Shown here: piece by piece, positions 10,870 to 23,910 of the stretch | Layout of the letters: every line of letters begins with the position of its first letter | Position numbering within the stretch: the first letter of the stretch is position 1 | Source: Lumnitzera littorea | Taxonomy: Eukaryota; Streptophyta; Magnoliopsida; Myrtales; Combretaceae | NCBI GenBank assembly: GCA_024138015.1 | Contig: JAMXBB010000003.1 | Coordinates: 12,646,467-12,710,466, forward strand | Direction of reading: 5' to 3' | Length of the DNA stretch: 64,000 nt | Translations under genes and position numbers: made by a program | Notes under the pieces: generated by a model | Database searches by the model: none | What the model was told of the DNA's origin: nothing | The model's input: only the letters and a program-made list of their open reading frames with translations

Positions 10870-12990
10870 ATAGGTTAAATGCAATCTAAAGAGTAGACTT
10901 GTTGTCACAAAACACTTGTATTGGTAGCTGCAAACTAACACCCAAATCATGTAAACCATAAGAAGTCCATAAAATCTCCTTTATTATAGCAACTAGACTA
11001 CGACACTCAGCTTTAGTAGATGAGGTAGAGATAGTTGATTGTTTTTTTGTTTGCCTGGATATGAGAGAAATGCCAAGCATAAGATAATAACTAGAATTAG
11101 ATCTTCGATCAGTTGTGTTTGCTACCGAATTCAAATCAACATAAGTAGACAAAACAAAATCATATGAAATAGAGTAAGGAAGTCCTATATTGTGCCTTTC
11201 AAGTATTTCAAAACATGGAAAAGTTCTTGCAAGTGCCATGATTGTGGCTTAGACATATGCTGGCTTAAAGCATGAATAGCAAAGCTGATATCTAGTTAAG
11301 TATTTCAAGACATGGAAAAGTGCTTCAAAAACAATATGTTTAGATATACACTTATTCGTTTGTTTGTGTGTTAAAAGAATTTTCAGGTGTTATTTGGCTT
11401 ACCGAGTTAACAGCTCAAGAAAGAACCAGGCTGATGGTATAAAGCCTTGGAAAATACAAATAAAAGTTCACTAATCTAGAAGAACCGGCTTGCTGGTTCA
11501 CTTGCCGATAAAGTAATTTTTACCGGCATGCCGGTAGTTCAACGTACAGTCTGATATAACTAGTCGTTAGAGCATTTAATGCATTGTAACTAGAAGAATT
11601 GAATGGGATGATATGAATGCTCAACAACCCGACCAAAGATAGTAGAAAACTGACCTTTTGCTGTAATATTTCAATATTCTCTTGTATTCTTATTGTCTAT
11701 AATTCTCATTGTCTCTTGTACCATAAATTGTTAATATTTAGAGAAATTTGAAGTATAGTGCTTATGAGTTATTAGTTGCAAGTATTGAGAGTTAAAAACA
11801 CTACACCAATAATTCTTGAGATTGAGTTTTTGTAGTATGAGTTGAGATTGAGTTTTGTGTTGAGAGTTGAGATTGTGATTTGTGTTGAGAGTTGTGAGTG
11901 TGAAACTTATGTAATTAAGTTTGTGTTTGTGTAAGTCTTGGAGCTTGGATTGAAAAATCAATAAAGTGGTGTGAAGTCCTCAGTTTGAGGCATTGTGTGT
12001 TCATAGAGACTAGCGGGCGGTTCGAACTCTACGTTATATCTGAGCTTGATCTTCTTTATCCCTATCTCTTTTAATTTTCACACTTATTATTATTCTATTG
12101 TTGCTTTGATTACTCTTATTATTGCATTTAGTTGTTTATATTGGAAAAGAATTGTAATTTGTCCTTAAACTCAATTCTCCCCTCCCAACCCTTCTTGAGT
12201 TTAGCCTAGTGTTCTTCATATGGTAATATGAAGGACCTGAAAGCAAAGTACTTGCATCTTTGGTCAAATGTAAGCCAATAGGAAAAGGAAGCTATGCAAG
12301 TTTAGAAGCTATCAACCTAGTTTCTTCTAACACATCCATAATAAACTTTTGTTGGCTCAAGAAACAACCTATAGAAGTCCGGCTAAGCTCCAATCTAAGA
12401 AAATATCTAGCAAGTCCTAAATCTTTAGTAATAAGTGTAGCATCAAGCTTAGATTTCAATTCACTAAGCAAGGACTCACTAGAACCTATTAACAACATAT
12501 CATCTACATAGAGTAAGACTACAATAAAAACTTCATTGCAAGTTTTAGTGAAGAGTGAATAATCATGTTTGGATCGCAAGAATCCCTCATTAAGCAGAAA
12601 ATTTGAATTCTCTAAGTTCTATTGTCGTTAAGCCTACTTAGGTCCATATAAAGATCGTTTAAGTCGACACACTTAACCAATTTTAGCTTTACTATAACCT
12701 TTACGAGGATACATATATATCTCCTCATTAAGATGTCCATGCAAAAATGCATTATTAAAATCTATTTGATTTGCTAAGAAACTGCAACAACAACAGCAAG
12801 AAGTATACGAACTGTATTCAATTTTGCGATTGGAGAAAAAGTTTCTATATAATCCTCCCCTTTAACTTGGGTATAACCCTTGGTGACTAAACGTAGTCTG
12901 TACCTTTCAACATTACCATCAAGTCTATACTTAACTTTATAGACCCACCTACAACCAATGGCTTTCTTCCCTTTAAGAAGATATGTCAAC
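10870..12990 (-). pseudogene. Copia reverse transcriptase and RNase H, interrupted
   Basis: Minus-strand reading from 12989 gives 'GCRWVYKVKYRLDGNVERYR' and 'LVTKGYTQVKGEDYIETFSP'. The active site 'LLYVDDMLLIGSS' lies in 12579-12292. Reading continues to 'LHLTKDASTLLSGPSYYH' at about 12225. There an LTR fragment intervenes, and the frame resumes near 11295 with 'DISFAIHALSQHMSKP' and 'LFHVLKYLKGTI'. The RNase H part (11239-10886) includes 'SLISRQTKKQSTISTSSTKA' and 'VFCDNKSTL'. The YVDD box is intact, but stops, frameshifts and the insertion disable the protein. Confidence 0.9.
11330..12218 (+). mobile_element. Copia LTR fragment nested in the RT gene
   Basis: The right end is CTAGTGTTCTTCA at 12218. 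Nearly the whole block is an inverted relative of 62641 to about 63480, the LTR at the right edge of the window. The left part of that LTR (about 300 bp) is missing here, so this is a truncated LTR rather than a full solo LTR. No target duplication could be matched (TATGG at 12219-12223 has no partner). An AATAAA near 11960 could be the LTR poly(A) signal. The flanking RT codons for about 15 residues are lost. Confidence 0.7.
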
Positions 12991-13361
12991 TCTTAAGAAG
13001 CATTGCCTTCTAAAGCACAAATTTCCTTATCCATTGCATCTCTCCATTCACTAAACTTTACAGCTTATAAATAATATTTTAGTTCATAGATAGCTAACAC
13101 ATGTGCAACTGACACTGTATAATCATATGGATAGTTATGAAACATGTTAACATCACATAATGGATATTTAATTTTATTAGAGGAAGTAGAAACAATTTCA
13201 ACACAAGAGCTAACACTACAAACAAAATCCTACAACCATTGGGGAGATTTACAGATTCTTGTAAAATGATGCAAAAGACCTTGTTATGAAGAAGTAACAG
13301 ACTAAGTTGGATTAGATACATTAGGAACTGAAGAATTAGAATATTGTGAAGAAACAAAAGA

Positions 13362-14790
13362 CTAATCTAAAGTAGAAACAATAAGAACATCAAGATGTGA
13401 AAAAGTGATAGGAGGTAAAGAAGTAAAAGAAGAATCAACACTATGCTCATCATAGGACTGATCTTTGAAAGGGAAAATATCCTCAAAGAAAACAATGTCT
13501 CTACTACAAACAACCTGTTTTGTATCCATTTGAAAGACCTTGTATCTTTTTTGTGCAACTCCATAACCAAGAAATGCACATTTGATCCCTCTAAGATCAA
13601 ATTTATCCTTCATAGGTGTATCATTAGCAATGTAACAAAGACAACTAATAACATGAAGTCCACTGTAGTCTGGTGGCTTATTAAAAAGCACTTCATAAGG
13701 AGATTTCCATCCCAAAATATCCATAGGCATCAAGTTGATCAAATACATTGCAACTAATACACAATCACCCCAAAACTCCTTAGGCAGATTAGTACGCAAT
13801 TTAAGTGCTCTAGATGTATTTAAGAGATGTCGGAGCTTCCTTCCAACCTAAACATTTTGTTAAGGTGTATAAGCTACTGTCCTTTGATGAATAATGCCAA
13901 GCTTAGAAAATAAATCTCAACTTTCATGGGACAAAAACTCCCCACTATTATCAGTCCTAATTGTCTTAGGTGTTGAAGAAAAATGATTTTTTAGATATTT
14001 GAAGAATTGTGTGAGAATTGAATGTCTTTAACTTTTATGATGTATCAAATAAGTCTAAGTTGATCTACTATAATCATCTACGATGATAAGAAAGTAGTGT
14101 GCACTAGACAAAGAAAGAATGCTATAAGGTCCCCAGCAATCAACATGCAAAAGTTCAAAAGCAAAAGTACTCATACTTGAACTTAGTGGAAAAGGAATAT
14201 GATGAAATTTTACTTCTTGACATGTATGACACAACAAGGAATTCATGTCAAGTGTTGTACAAGACTCCAAATGTTTCAGCTTCAAAAAAGAACTATGTCC
14301 AAGACAATTATGTAACAACAGAATGTCTGAATTATCTATCACATGAATAGAATGCAAAGACAAGTGTGAATCAAATGAACTAGCAACAGAACCTATGTTT
14401 GATGACAAGAGATATATGCTACTCTTGGCTTGAGTTATTGCTATAACCTTCCTAAAACTTAGTCTTGAAATTTATAGAGATAAGGATAAAAAATGGCTTG
14501 CAAATTTAGAGGAGCAGTGAGTTTGTGTATAGAAAGTAAACTGTATGTAAAGGATGACATAAGTGAAACATTGTGTAGAGTTAGTTTCGATGTAATATGT
14601 AGTGAACCCTTTTGAGAAGTGTACAGAATCTTGCCATTTGGTAATCTTATGGGAATTGGTTTGCTAAGTGTTTCAATGTTATGTAGAATTTTAACAAAGG
14701 GTGTCATATGATCACTTGCACCCATGTCTACTATCCATGTGACTAAAACATTATTTACAGTTGTAAAGGAAAAAGCATTGAGATGAGCTG
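13362..14790 (-). pseudogene. Copia protease and integrase
   Basis: The minus strand at 14745-14690 reads 'WIVDMGASDHMTPFV', the Copia protease signature with the usual DTGAS changed to DMGAS. The pre-integrase region (14330-14210) has 'LLHNCLGHSSFLKLKHL' followed by 'CHTCQ', the zinc-binding part. The integrase core starts 'LLHVDCWGPY' with its first Asp (about 14140), then 'IIVDDYSRST'. Reading continues in 13799-13362 with 'LPKEFWGDCVLVAMYLIN' and 'YEVLFNKPPDYSGLHVISCL'. Frameshifts and stops lie between the pieces. Confidence 0.9.
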
Positions 14791-15059
14791 TACCTACATT
14801 TGCAACTTATGCATCACTGTTGCTGTTCTTCTCCCTCATAAACTTGTACATTTCTTGACATGACTCTTGAATCATGCTTTTATCAAAACTCTTAGCAAGC
14901 ATAGAATCTTCCTTTTCTGTTGCATCTAAGGGTGTTTTATATAAGCTACTACTTTCCCCTGACTTGCAAAAGGATACTAAAGTAGAAGTATTGTTATTTT
15001 TCTTCTTAGAATCAAACCTTTTCCCTTTATACCACTCAGGTTATTGCATTGATTGGAAT

Positions 15060-16760
15060 CATATATCAATTGAATGCCTTTCTTGCTTACAATATTTACA
15101 TACTAAACCTTTCTTACTCTTTTTTCTATCAGTTAATGATAGAAATCAACCCCTCGGACCGATTACGTATAGCCGAGCTAAAAGAATCCAAGGACTCAAT
15201 CGGAGGATATTAGCTCTATGCCATAGCCAAGACAAGGATTCCTACCCCAAGCTAATCTCCAACCGACCTAACTATCAGATCCTTACATGTGTTAAATCCG
15301 TCCCTATTCATCAACAATACTTTATCCTAAGAGACAGCTTAAGGGTAGTTGAGGCGAGCTCCCAATCCGACCACAAGCATCCAACTCTGAATCAAGCTAA
15401 CTTCTTTTCAAAAGAACTAATTGGTCCCCGACCTGGTCTACATCAAGTCGACCCCTGACCACAAGCATTACTCTATATCATGTTTCTCTCATCCAAACGC
15501 CAAGCGACACGAGTCTTTTGATACAGTATTCCAAAATGATTCTTTCTTTTTCACACTGAATATTCTTTATTTCTTTTACCCTTTTTAGTATGTCTTATGT
15601 AACCTAGTTGTAGAATACCCTTTTGTCTTTTCATACATATAAAGTAATCCTAATAGACAGGTATATAAACCCCCACTTTCTTGTATGCGAACAATCATCA
15701 TCTCTTCAATACAGAATTATTCATTTAAGCAACTTTAGTGTTCTTGTTATTATTCAATTCTTATCTATTCCCTTTAATAAAAGGAGTAGTGGCAAGTAAC
15801 CCTTCAATTCGAATCAGTATATCATATGTGGCGGATTGTAGGTTAAGTAGGATCGAGAGGTATGTCATATGCATTTGGTAGCTACTTGGACTTTGCTAAC
15901 TTTTTTTCTTATTGTTTTTCGCTTGCTTCGTTGTGATATCTCTCCGTGTGTTCGACCTCAAAGCCGTATCAATTAAGTTGCCTTTATTCACAAAGAAAGC
16001 TGCAAAATTAGCACTTGAACTCAGTATACCAAACACTTGCCTTTGTTTTTCTATCTATTAAACCAAGTAATACGCCCTATTAGCTGAAGGAAGAGGCTCC
16101 ATTGCAAGGATTTGATTCTTAACATTTTCATAAGCTTCACTCAAGCCTATCAAAAATTGTATCAAATGCATATGAGACCCATATTCTATAATGCACTCTT
16201 TGAATGTATAGGTACAATAATCCATTCTTCCACATTCATAATGAGGAAATGAATATAATTCATTTGGCTCATCCCAACACTTACGAAGCTTATTATAATG
16301 CGTGCTAACAGCTTGATTCCCTTGCTTAATATTACTGATTTCATGTTGTAGTTGAAAGACCAAAGGACTACTAGTCATTCTATATTACTCTTTTACTTCT
16401 TTCCACAATTGAAAGACTAATTGTGTATACAAAAATTTTGTGCTAAATCAGCAATCATTGAATTCATAAGCCTACATCTCATCGTATAATCAACTCTTAT
16501 TGATTTGTTCGATTGATCGAAATCATCGGCAAGCCTTGGAATCGAACCATCTATGAAACTAGTTTTAACCTTAGCACTTAAACCTGATTTCATAAATTTA
16601 CTTTAGGGTAGATAATTGTTGCCTTTAAAAATTATGCTTTTGATGGTCATACTAGGATGATCCAAGGCAAAAAGGTAAAATGGATAACTAGTCATTAATT
16701 CAAGATTAGTATTCATCACTACAATTTGATTATTCATGCAATCAACAATTCTACCAATCG
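15060..16760 (-). pseudogene. Copia gag, interrupted by a solo LTR
   Basis: Minus-strand reading from about 16700 gives 'GNNYLP*SKFMKSGLSAKVK' and 'SFIDGSIPRLADD', the N-terminal gag region. After frameshifts, 16378-16058 gives 'LIQFLIGLSEAYENVKNQIL' and 'AMEPLPSANRAYYLV', the central gag domain. A solo LTR (15137-15971) follows. Beyond it the zinc knuckle 'CKYCKQERHSIDI' lies at about 15112-15070, its last Cys changed to a stop. Confidence 0.85.
15137..15971 (+). mobile_element. Solo LTR (family 1), nested in the Copia gag
   Basis: It begins TGATAGAAATCAACCCC and ends GCCGTATCA, giving TGATA...TATCA ends. It is flanked by GTTAA (15132-15136) and ATTAA (15972-15976), a target duplication with one change. 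It aligns along its length with 46434-47281, including the promoter-like 'tatataaacccccactttc' (about 15661). Removing it rejoins the gag frame ('NKGNL' to 'DRKKSKKG'). Confidence 0.9.
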
Positions 16761-16794
16761 AAGTAGCTATGAAATCAATAGTAAGAGAGCATAA

Positions 16795-16809
16795 CCTGCT
16801 TTGATACCA
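16795..16809 (-). other. Primer-binding site of the Copia element
   Basis: The minus strand reads TGGTATCAAAGCAGG directly next to the 5' LTR. It is close to the initiator-Met tRNA site (TGGTATCAGAGC) used by plant Copia elements, and it fixes the element's orientation. Confidence 0.9.
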
Positions 16810-17062
16810 TGAACAATTTCAGTACAAAGCTCCATCTGAAAGAATCCCTTTTACAAACAAGAGAGCCATAGAACCTAATGAATGTTTAGTCGAAAGAAAA
16901 GTGCAAAAAAATGTATTCCATTAGTTACTATATTGTTACATTAGTATTTATATAAGAGAACAACTGTAACTAACTAATCCTATTGAATTATGATAGCTAG
17001 ACTATTCTATAACAAACTGCACATGTAGGAAAATAAAATAAATAATAAAGCTAAGCTTAACA
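16810..17062 (-). repeat. 5' LTR of the Copia element
   Basis: It starts TGAACAATTTC and ends CTTAACA on the plus strand, followed by GTATA. Compared with the 3' LTR it is richer in A and T at many of the differing sites, which suggests decay of methylated cytosine. Confidence 0.95.
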
Positions 17063-17067
17063 GTATA

Positions 17068-18824
<1,757 letters not shown>

Positions 18825-19184
18825 ATTTCCATGAATGTATTAGCATTGAAAGAAAAAAATGAGTAAGTTATTATGAGGATAATAAGATGTTGGCTAATGT
18901 TATATACATAATTTGAATTAGCAATAGTTGTGTCAATTGCACAATATAGTACTATGTGAACTAATACCTAGTTGTTATTTTCACTTGAGCAACATAGAGT
19001 CATCATTACACCTTTCCCTATTTTACTAAATTATGTTCATAGTTGTGGTTTATGGGCGATTATTAGATGTATATGGGTGATTGAATGAGTATCTATATAT
19101 CTATATTAGTAAGGGAAATGTTTCATTTTTTATTGTAGAACTATAAGAACTAATTTTTTTACAATTTAAAATTCCTTCAATTGG

Positions 19185-20455
19185 GAAAATTTTAAATTTA
19201 GTTCTTAATATTTGACTGTTTTTCTAATTCAATTCTAAATCTTTTTTTTTTTTTTGTTGCATTCAAAGCTCAACATTTACAATTGTTTTTTAGTCCTTCC
19301 ATAAACTTTCACATTTATAAAAATTGACACATAGCGACTTTAATTGCCCCAATTCGACACGTAGCAACTCTAATTAAATAATGTAAGAATATAAGTAAAT
19401 TACTAAAAAATATAAAAAATGGAAAAATTAAAAGATAGAAAAAAAAAGGTGAAGCAAACTATAGAAATTAAAATGGCACGTGACAATATCCCAATGGTTT
19501 AGGTAATTATATAAATTATATAATATAATAAAATTAATAAAAATAAATAAAATACAAAAAATATAGAAAATGAAAAAAAAATGAAAGAACAAAAAGAAAA
19601 TGCAATAAATTGAAAAAAAAAAAGAGGTTTTAGACAACTCATGGTTAAGCTTTTAAAATCAAAGCTTTTTCTTATAATTTTCTAAAGGACTAATTGGTTA
19701 TTTCTTTCAACGCCCCAAACATATCAAACAAGCTTTGTAAGACTTAGTAGAATTAATGATGCCTATCAAATCCAAAAAAAAAAAATAATGTTTTGGAGAG
19801 AGAGGAGAGCAAGGGGAGGTTAGGTGGGTGGTTATGGGTGCATGACCCCAAAGGTGGCCATTCGACCACCCCTATGGGTTGTGACCTATTTGTTAAAGTG
19901 GGTTTATTCGATGTAGCACTTGCCACCCCCAAGAGAGGGTGACCATCCCTACCCATTTGTAAAAAATAAAAAACAAAGAAGCCAATAGGCTCACGCAACC
20001 ATTACAACTCAATCAAGTTTTCTCTTTATTTTTCCATTTTTTTAAAAACAAATTGTTAGTGTAGGGTAGTTCCCCACCACCAATACTAAAGGGTTAAATC
20101 GTCGCACTTCAACAAATGGGCAGTGAAGGTGGTTGTCCAGGTCATCCCCTGGCCTTGGAGTGGGTAGGAAAATATTTTTATTTGTCCTTTTTTTTATTAT
20201 TTTGTTTGAATTTTCAAATTTTCTAGATTTGCTTAATTTATATGTATATGTAATTATATAATTCAATTAAATTAATTATCATGTCCAATTTAAGGTCGCC
20301 ATGTATCATTTGTAACAAAAAAAAATAATGGTAGTAAAAGGACTTGTTTACCAATGTTTGCAAATATAGAAGATTCAAATATAAAAGGATAAAGTTTTAA
20401 GATTGAAATAGAAAAATTGTTAAAAGGTTGAGGATTAAATTTGTAGTTTTCTGTT
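19185..20455. mobile_element. MULE-like non-autonomous element with long inverted repeats
   Basis: The left arm (about 19185-19370: 'aaatttagttcttaatat', 'agtccttccataaac', 'gacacatagcgacttta') is mirrored by the right arm (about 20455-20285, reverse strand: 'aaatttaatcctcaacc', 'aagtccttttacta', 'gatacatggcgacctta'). The arms are roughly 170-190 bp and diverged. I found no coding sequence between them. Long terminal inverted repeats suggest Mutator-like or foldback elements. I could not confirm a 9-bp target duplication. Confidence 0.6.
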
Positions 20456-21911
20456 TTTAGTATGTTTTATTTTGCTGAGATGTGAAGCATCTGCTTTTCC
20501 ATAAAATACAAATCACTATATTAATGATTCTTTGAATCTCTATGTTGTGTATGTGACATGGAAGGAATCAAATGTGAAGAATACGGATTGCATGAAAGCT
20601 GATTCCATAAAGGCAATGGAATTTATAGAGGAGAATGAATTTAGACAATTATAGTCACTTAGTCGAAGGATTTATAGTAAATGAAGTTATAATATTCCAT
20701 GGAGGAAGTTTATATTGTAAATAAAATGAAGTTTTAAAGTTTGTGAATATATCTGCAACAGTAGTTTGATATAGAGTAAATTAATAGTGCTTCTGATTTT
20801 AATTGAATAATTGGATACCTATATATTCTATGTTTATACAAATTATAACACTCATTAAATTGTAACGATTAGAGTACCATTCTAATGCCAACGCTCGATT
20901 TCTCTATCGAAGTTCAAAATCTTCAACCCTATTATTGGGTGTCAAAAGAAGCTCGCAATATTCAATGACTTAAAATTGTGAGGGTTTTTTTTTTTTATTA
21001 TTATTAATTTACTAGAGGATTTCGTAGGAAGCTAGTGGGGATGACCAGCTGACCATAGCGAGGAACTTAAGGCTATGCTTTCAATTCCTCTCTTCCGTTG
21101 TTACAGATGTAGCAACGGTGAGAGGAGGAAATCTATGTAGGGTCGTTTTATTAGCCCAGAACTTTCAATTCCAAACTTGTGAAGAGTGAATACTCATACG
21201 TTGGCTTGATCTTTACTTTAGGTCATTGAGATTTAACTTGAGCTTGAGCTACTCGAATAATTATCGAGTCAAACTCGAATAATTAACTCGTGAACCTAAC
21301 TAAATTCAAATAAAGTATAAATATTAGTCAAATTACAATATTAGTATTATTGTAATTAGAATATATATATGTATATATATATATTTAGATTAGTCGAGTC
21401 AAACCACAGTTCAAAATTTTAAAGTTTTGCCAAACTCAAGTTTTGAGATTTTGAATCAAGTTTAATCTCACAGTTAATACTGTGTTATCTAGACTTGACT
21501 CATTTATAGCTTTATTCTAGAATGATAAATATAGAGAGACCAAGAATGAGTCCTAAAAGAGCTTTAAAGATCCATAAACTGTTGGGCCTCGGCATAACAT
21601 GAATGGGCCCAATCTACTTCATTAAAGAAAATATTAAAAGCATGATCAAGATGATTGTAATTCTTTACTCTTTCTCTTGACTTTTCCTTAGAACTCTTTA
21701 TCTCTATCTCTCTCTCTCTCTCTCTCTAAAGGTTTCTTTTTAAGGTTTCTAATTTGTGTTTGTGTAATGCAGGATGGAGGGGGCAAAGAGGGAATTAGGC
21801 TACTTCAAGTGAGCTTACAACTCTTACACTAGAACTTTTTGGGGAAGTAACCGCTTGTCTTGATTATTGATATTTTCTTTTTTCTTTTTCCTTTTTATAG
21901 TTGGTTGTAAT
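20456..21911. other. AT-rich intergenic DNA with hAT-like debris
   Basis: There is no gene that I can support. Around 21200-21420 repeated 'gagcttgag', 'ctcgaataatta' and 'gtcgagtcaaac' motifs resemble subterminal parts of hAT-type MITEs. A (CT)n run lies at about 21707-21728. Confidence 0.4.
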
Positions 21912-22940
21912 TAGGGGTGTTTGTGGTTCGGTTTGATTTAGTTTAGGGGCCAAATCAAACCCAGTGGTATTTAAAATCTTACTAAACTAAACTACTTCTA
22001 ACGATTCGAGATTTTGAATTAAAATATTTTACATGCGGTTCGGTTTGGTTTTGTTTAGTTCAAATTGCTTCTCGAAAACACTATTTTCCTTTTTGTTAAT
22101 AATAATCATTGGAGTTTTCAACTGACATCAATGTTTGAATTGAGAAATATTATGTAAGAATTAAAATCTTAGAATATTATCAATGACATTTCATCTTGAT
22201 GATTGTGAAAGTGTATAGATCTACTAGAAATGAGAGACAATTGTAAAGGAAAATGAGTGGATTGTAAATGTTAAGAGTAAAATGAGAAATGACCAAAAAA
22301 AAAAAAGGAAAATGTAAATTGAGTTATATTGAAAAGTGATCAGAGTTTAAAACTAAGAAACATAGCTTATATTTTTATTTTTTTTTAATAAAAATAGTTC
22401 GGTTCAAGTTTCAGTGATTTGATTCAATTCAACCCTCGAGCTGAACCATAAATCCTTTAGACTTTCCTTAAACCGAACCGTGAACCTAACTGAAATACAA
22501 AAGACCTACATTTTACAATTTGGTATGTTCAGTTCGGTTCTCAATAATTAAAATCTTTTAATATTGTATCATAATGACATTTTATCTCAATAATAGTGAA
22601 GGTGTATGAATTTACTAAAGATGAGAGACAACTATAAGATAAAATGAGTTGATTATAGAGGTTAAGATTAAAATAAGAAATTAAAAAAAAAAGAAAAAGG
22701 TAAATTGAGTTATATTAAAATAAAGTTTAAAACTAAGAAATATCACTTTATTTTTTTAAGTTTTTAATAAAAAATAATTTATATTAGGTTTGAGCAATTT
22801 GGTTTAATTCAACTTCTAAATTGAATTATGAATTGTTTGAACCCTTCCTAAACCGAACTAAAATACCAAAAAACTATATTTTATAGTTTGATACGTTTCA
22901 ATTCAATTCAAAGTTGGATTCAATTTTACAAACAACCCTA
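21912..22940. mobile_element. hAT-like MITE with an internal dimer
   Basis: The left end TAGGGGTGTTTGTGG and the right end (reverse strand) TAGGGTTGTTTGTAA form terminal inverted repeats. Flanking octamers GTTGTAAT and ATTTCAAT agree at only 5 of 8 bases, so the target duplication is weak. Inside, two diverged copies of one roughly 390-bp unit lie head to tail: 'gagagacaattgtaa' near 22232 matches 'gagagacaactataa' near 22623. Neither strand codes for a transposase. Confidence 0.65.
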
Positions 22941-22948
22941 ATTTCAAT

Positions 22949-23780
22949 TCTATTATGATTTTCTTGCCTACACTGTTACAATCATTATTACTATTGGGTA
23001 CAACTACTTGAATGTATACACTATTTTGACATCAATTTGTAACGTAATCATCATGCCATTTTGGGCAAGTATATTCCTTTTTGCTCTTGCCGTAACATAA
23101 ACTCTTCGATGAAGGTAATGTCAAAGAGTATGTGAATACATATCGCGAAATACTCACTACCAGTAAAGGAAAAAACAGTCAGCAAAACTCCTCAAATTTA
23201 GAGTTTGGTTACTCTATTGACTTTGCAGAGGAAGACAATAGTCCCCACGTGGCAAGGGCTATGGCAAAAATGAAGGTCTTGAAATCATTTTGATTTGATA
23301 AAGGCGAAGGAGAAAAAGGCCATAATCCATTGTAGAAAAGAGTTTATTTTTCAGCCATTTTCTTTATTTTTCTTTAATAAATTTCATGTTATGATTATTT
23401 TTTATTAACTTATTTAATTAAATATATCTATCAGCCAAATATATATAAATATCTAATAATATTTTCTATCAAATTAATTAAATCATGGATCAATTGAAAG
23501 TAGACACATGTTTCCTAACTAAAAAGTTAAAAGAAAAATATTGAGAAATATACGTCATAAATTTGTCAAAAAGAAAATATAGGCTACTTGTCTGCAAAAG
23601 CTCAAAACACATGTCATGTCATGATCTAATATTGATAGGTTTTCAAAATAAAAGAGATTTTAATTAATATCATCTCGTATTGTATTAGAATGCAAAGCAT
23701 TTAACATTTATACCATGTAACTCTATATATATATATATATTTGGAAACTTCAAAGTAAATTTACAAGACAATACAAACTA
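22949..23780. other. Intergenic DNA, nothing recognised
   Basis: AT-rich, with an (AT)n run near 23724-23741. No gene seen. Confidence 0.4.
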
Positions 23781-23910
23781 TGTTTTTTTCTTAAGTACAA
23801 TTTTATCTCTTAGCCAATAATATGTGTCGCAACGATCCGGGAAGGAGGAATTTGAACTTACACCATTCTTGATGGGCAATCTTGCCAAGTGAGCTATGTA
23901 ATGGTTTTAA
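23781..23910 (-). mobile_element. tRNA-derived SINE
   Basis: The minus strand contains an A-box-like TAGCTCACTTGGC (23896-23884), then a B-box-like GTTCAAATTCC (23857-23847) about 30 bases on. It ends in an A-rich tail (complement of 'tgtttttttc', 23781-23790). This is the layout of a plant SINE with an internal Pol III promoter. A target duplication was not resolved. Confidence 0.6.

Larger units (their letters stand above)
10407..17062 (-). mobile_element. Ty1/Copia retrotransposon, nearly complete, reversed
   Basis: Two 253-bp direct repeats (10407-10659 and 16810-17062) bound the element. Identical GTATA target duplications flank it at 10402-10406 and 17063-17067. On the minus strand a primer-binding site abuts the right LTR and a polypurine tract abuts the left LTR. 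The domain order gag, zinc knuckle, protease, integrase, RT, RNase H is the Copia order. Two later insertions (11330-12218 and 15137-15971) interrupt it, and stops and frameshifts show it is inactive. The LTRs differ at roughly 35 sites by eye, mostly transitions, so it is an old copy. Confidence 0.95.

Noticed and set aside
14874..15458. A 194-codon plus-strand ORF
   Set aside because: It crosses the junction between the reversed Copia gag and the solo LTR at 15137, so it is a chance frame over two unrelated sequences.
23840..23900. A tRNA gene
   Set aside because: The A and B boxes are present, but no acceptor-stem pairing or anticodon arm could be drawn and an A-rich tail follows, so a SINE fits better.
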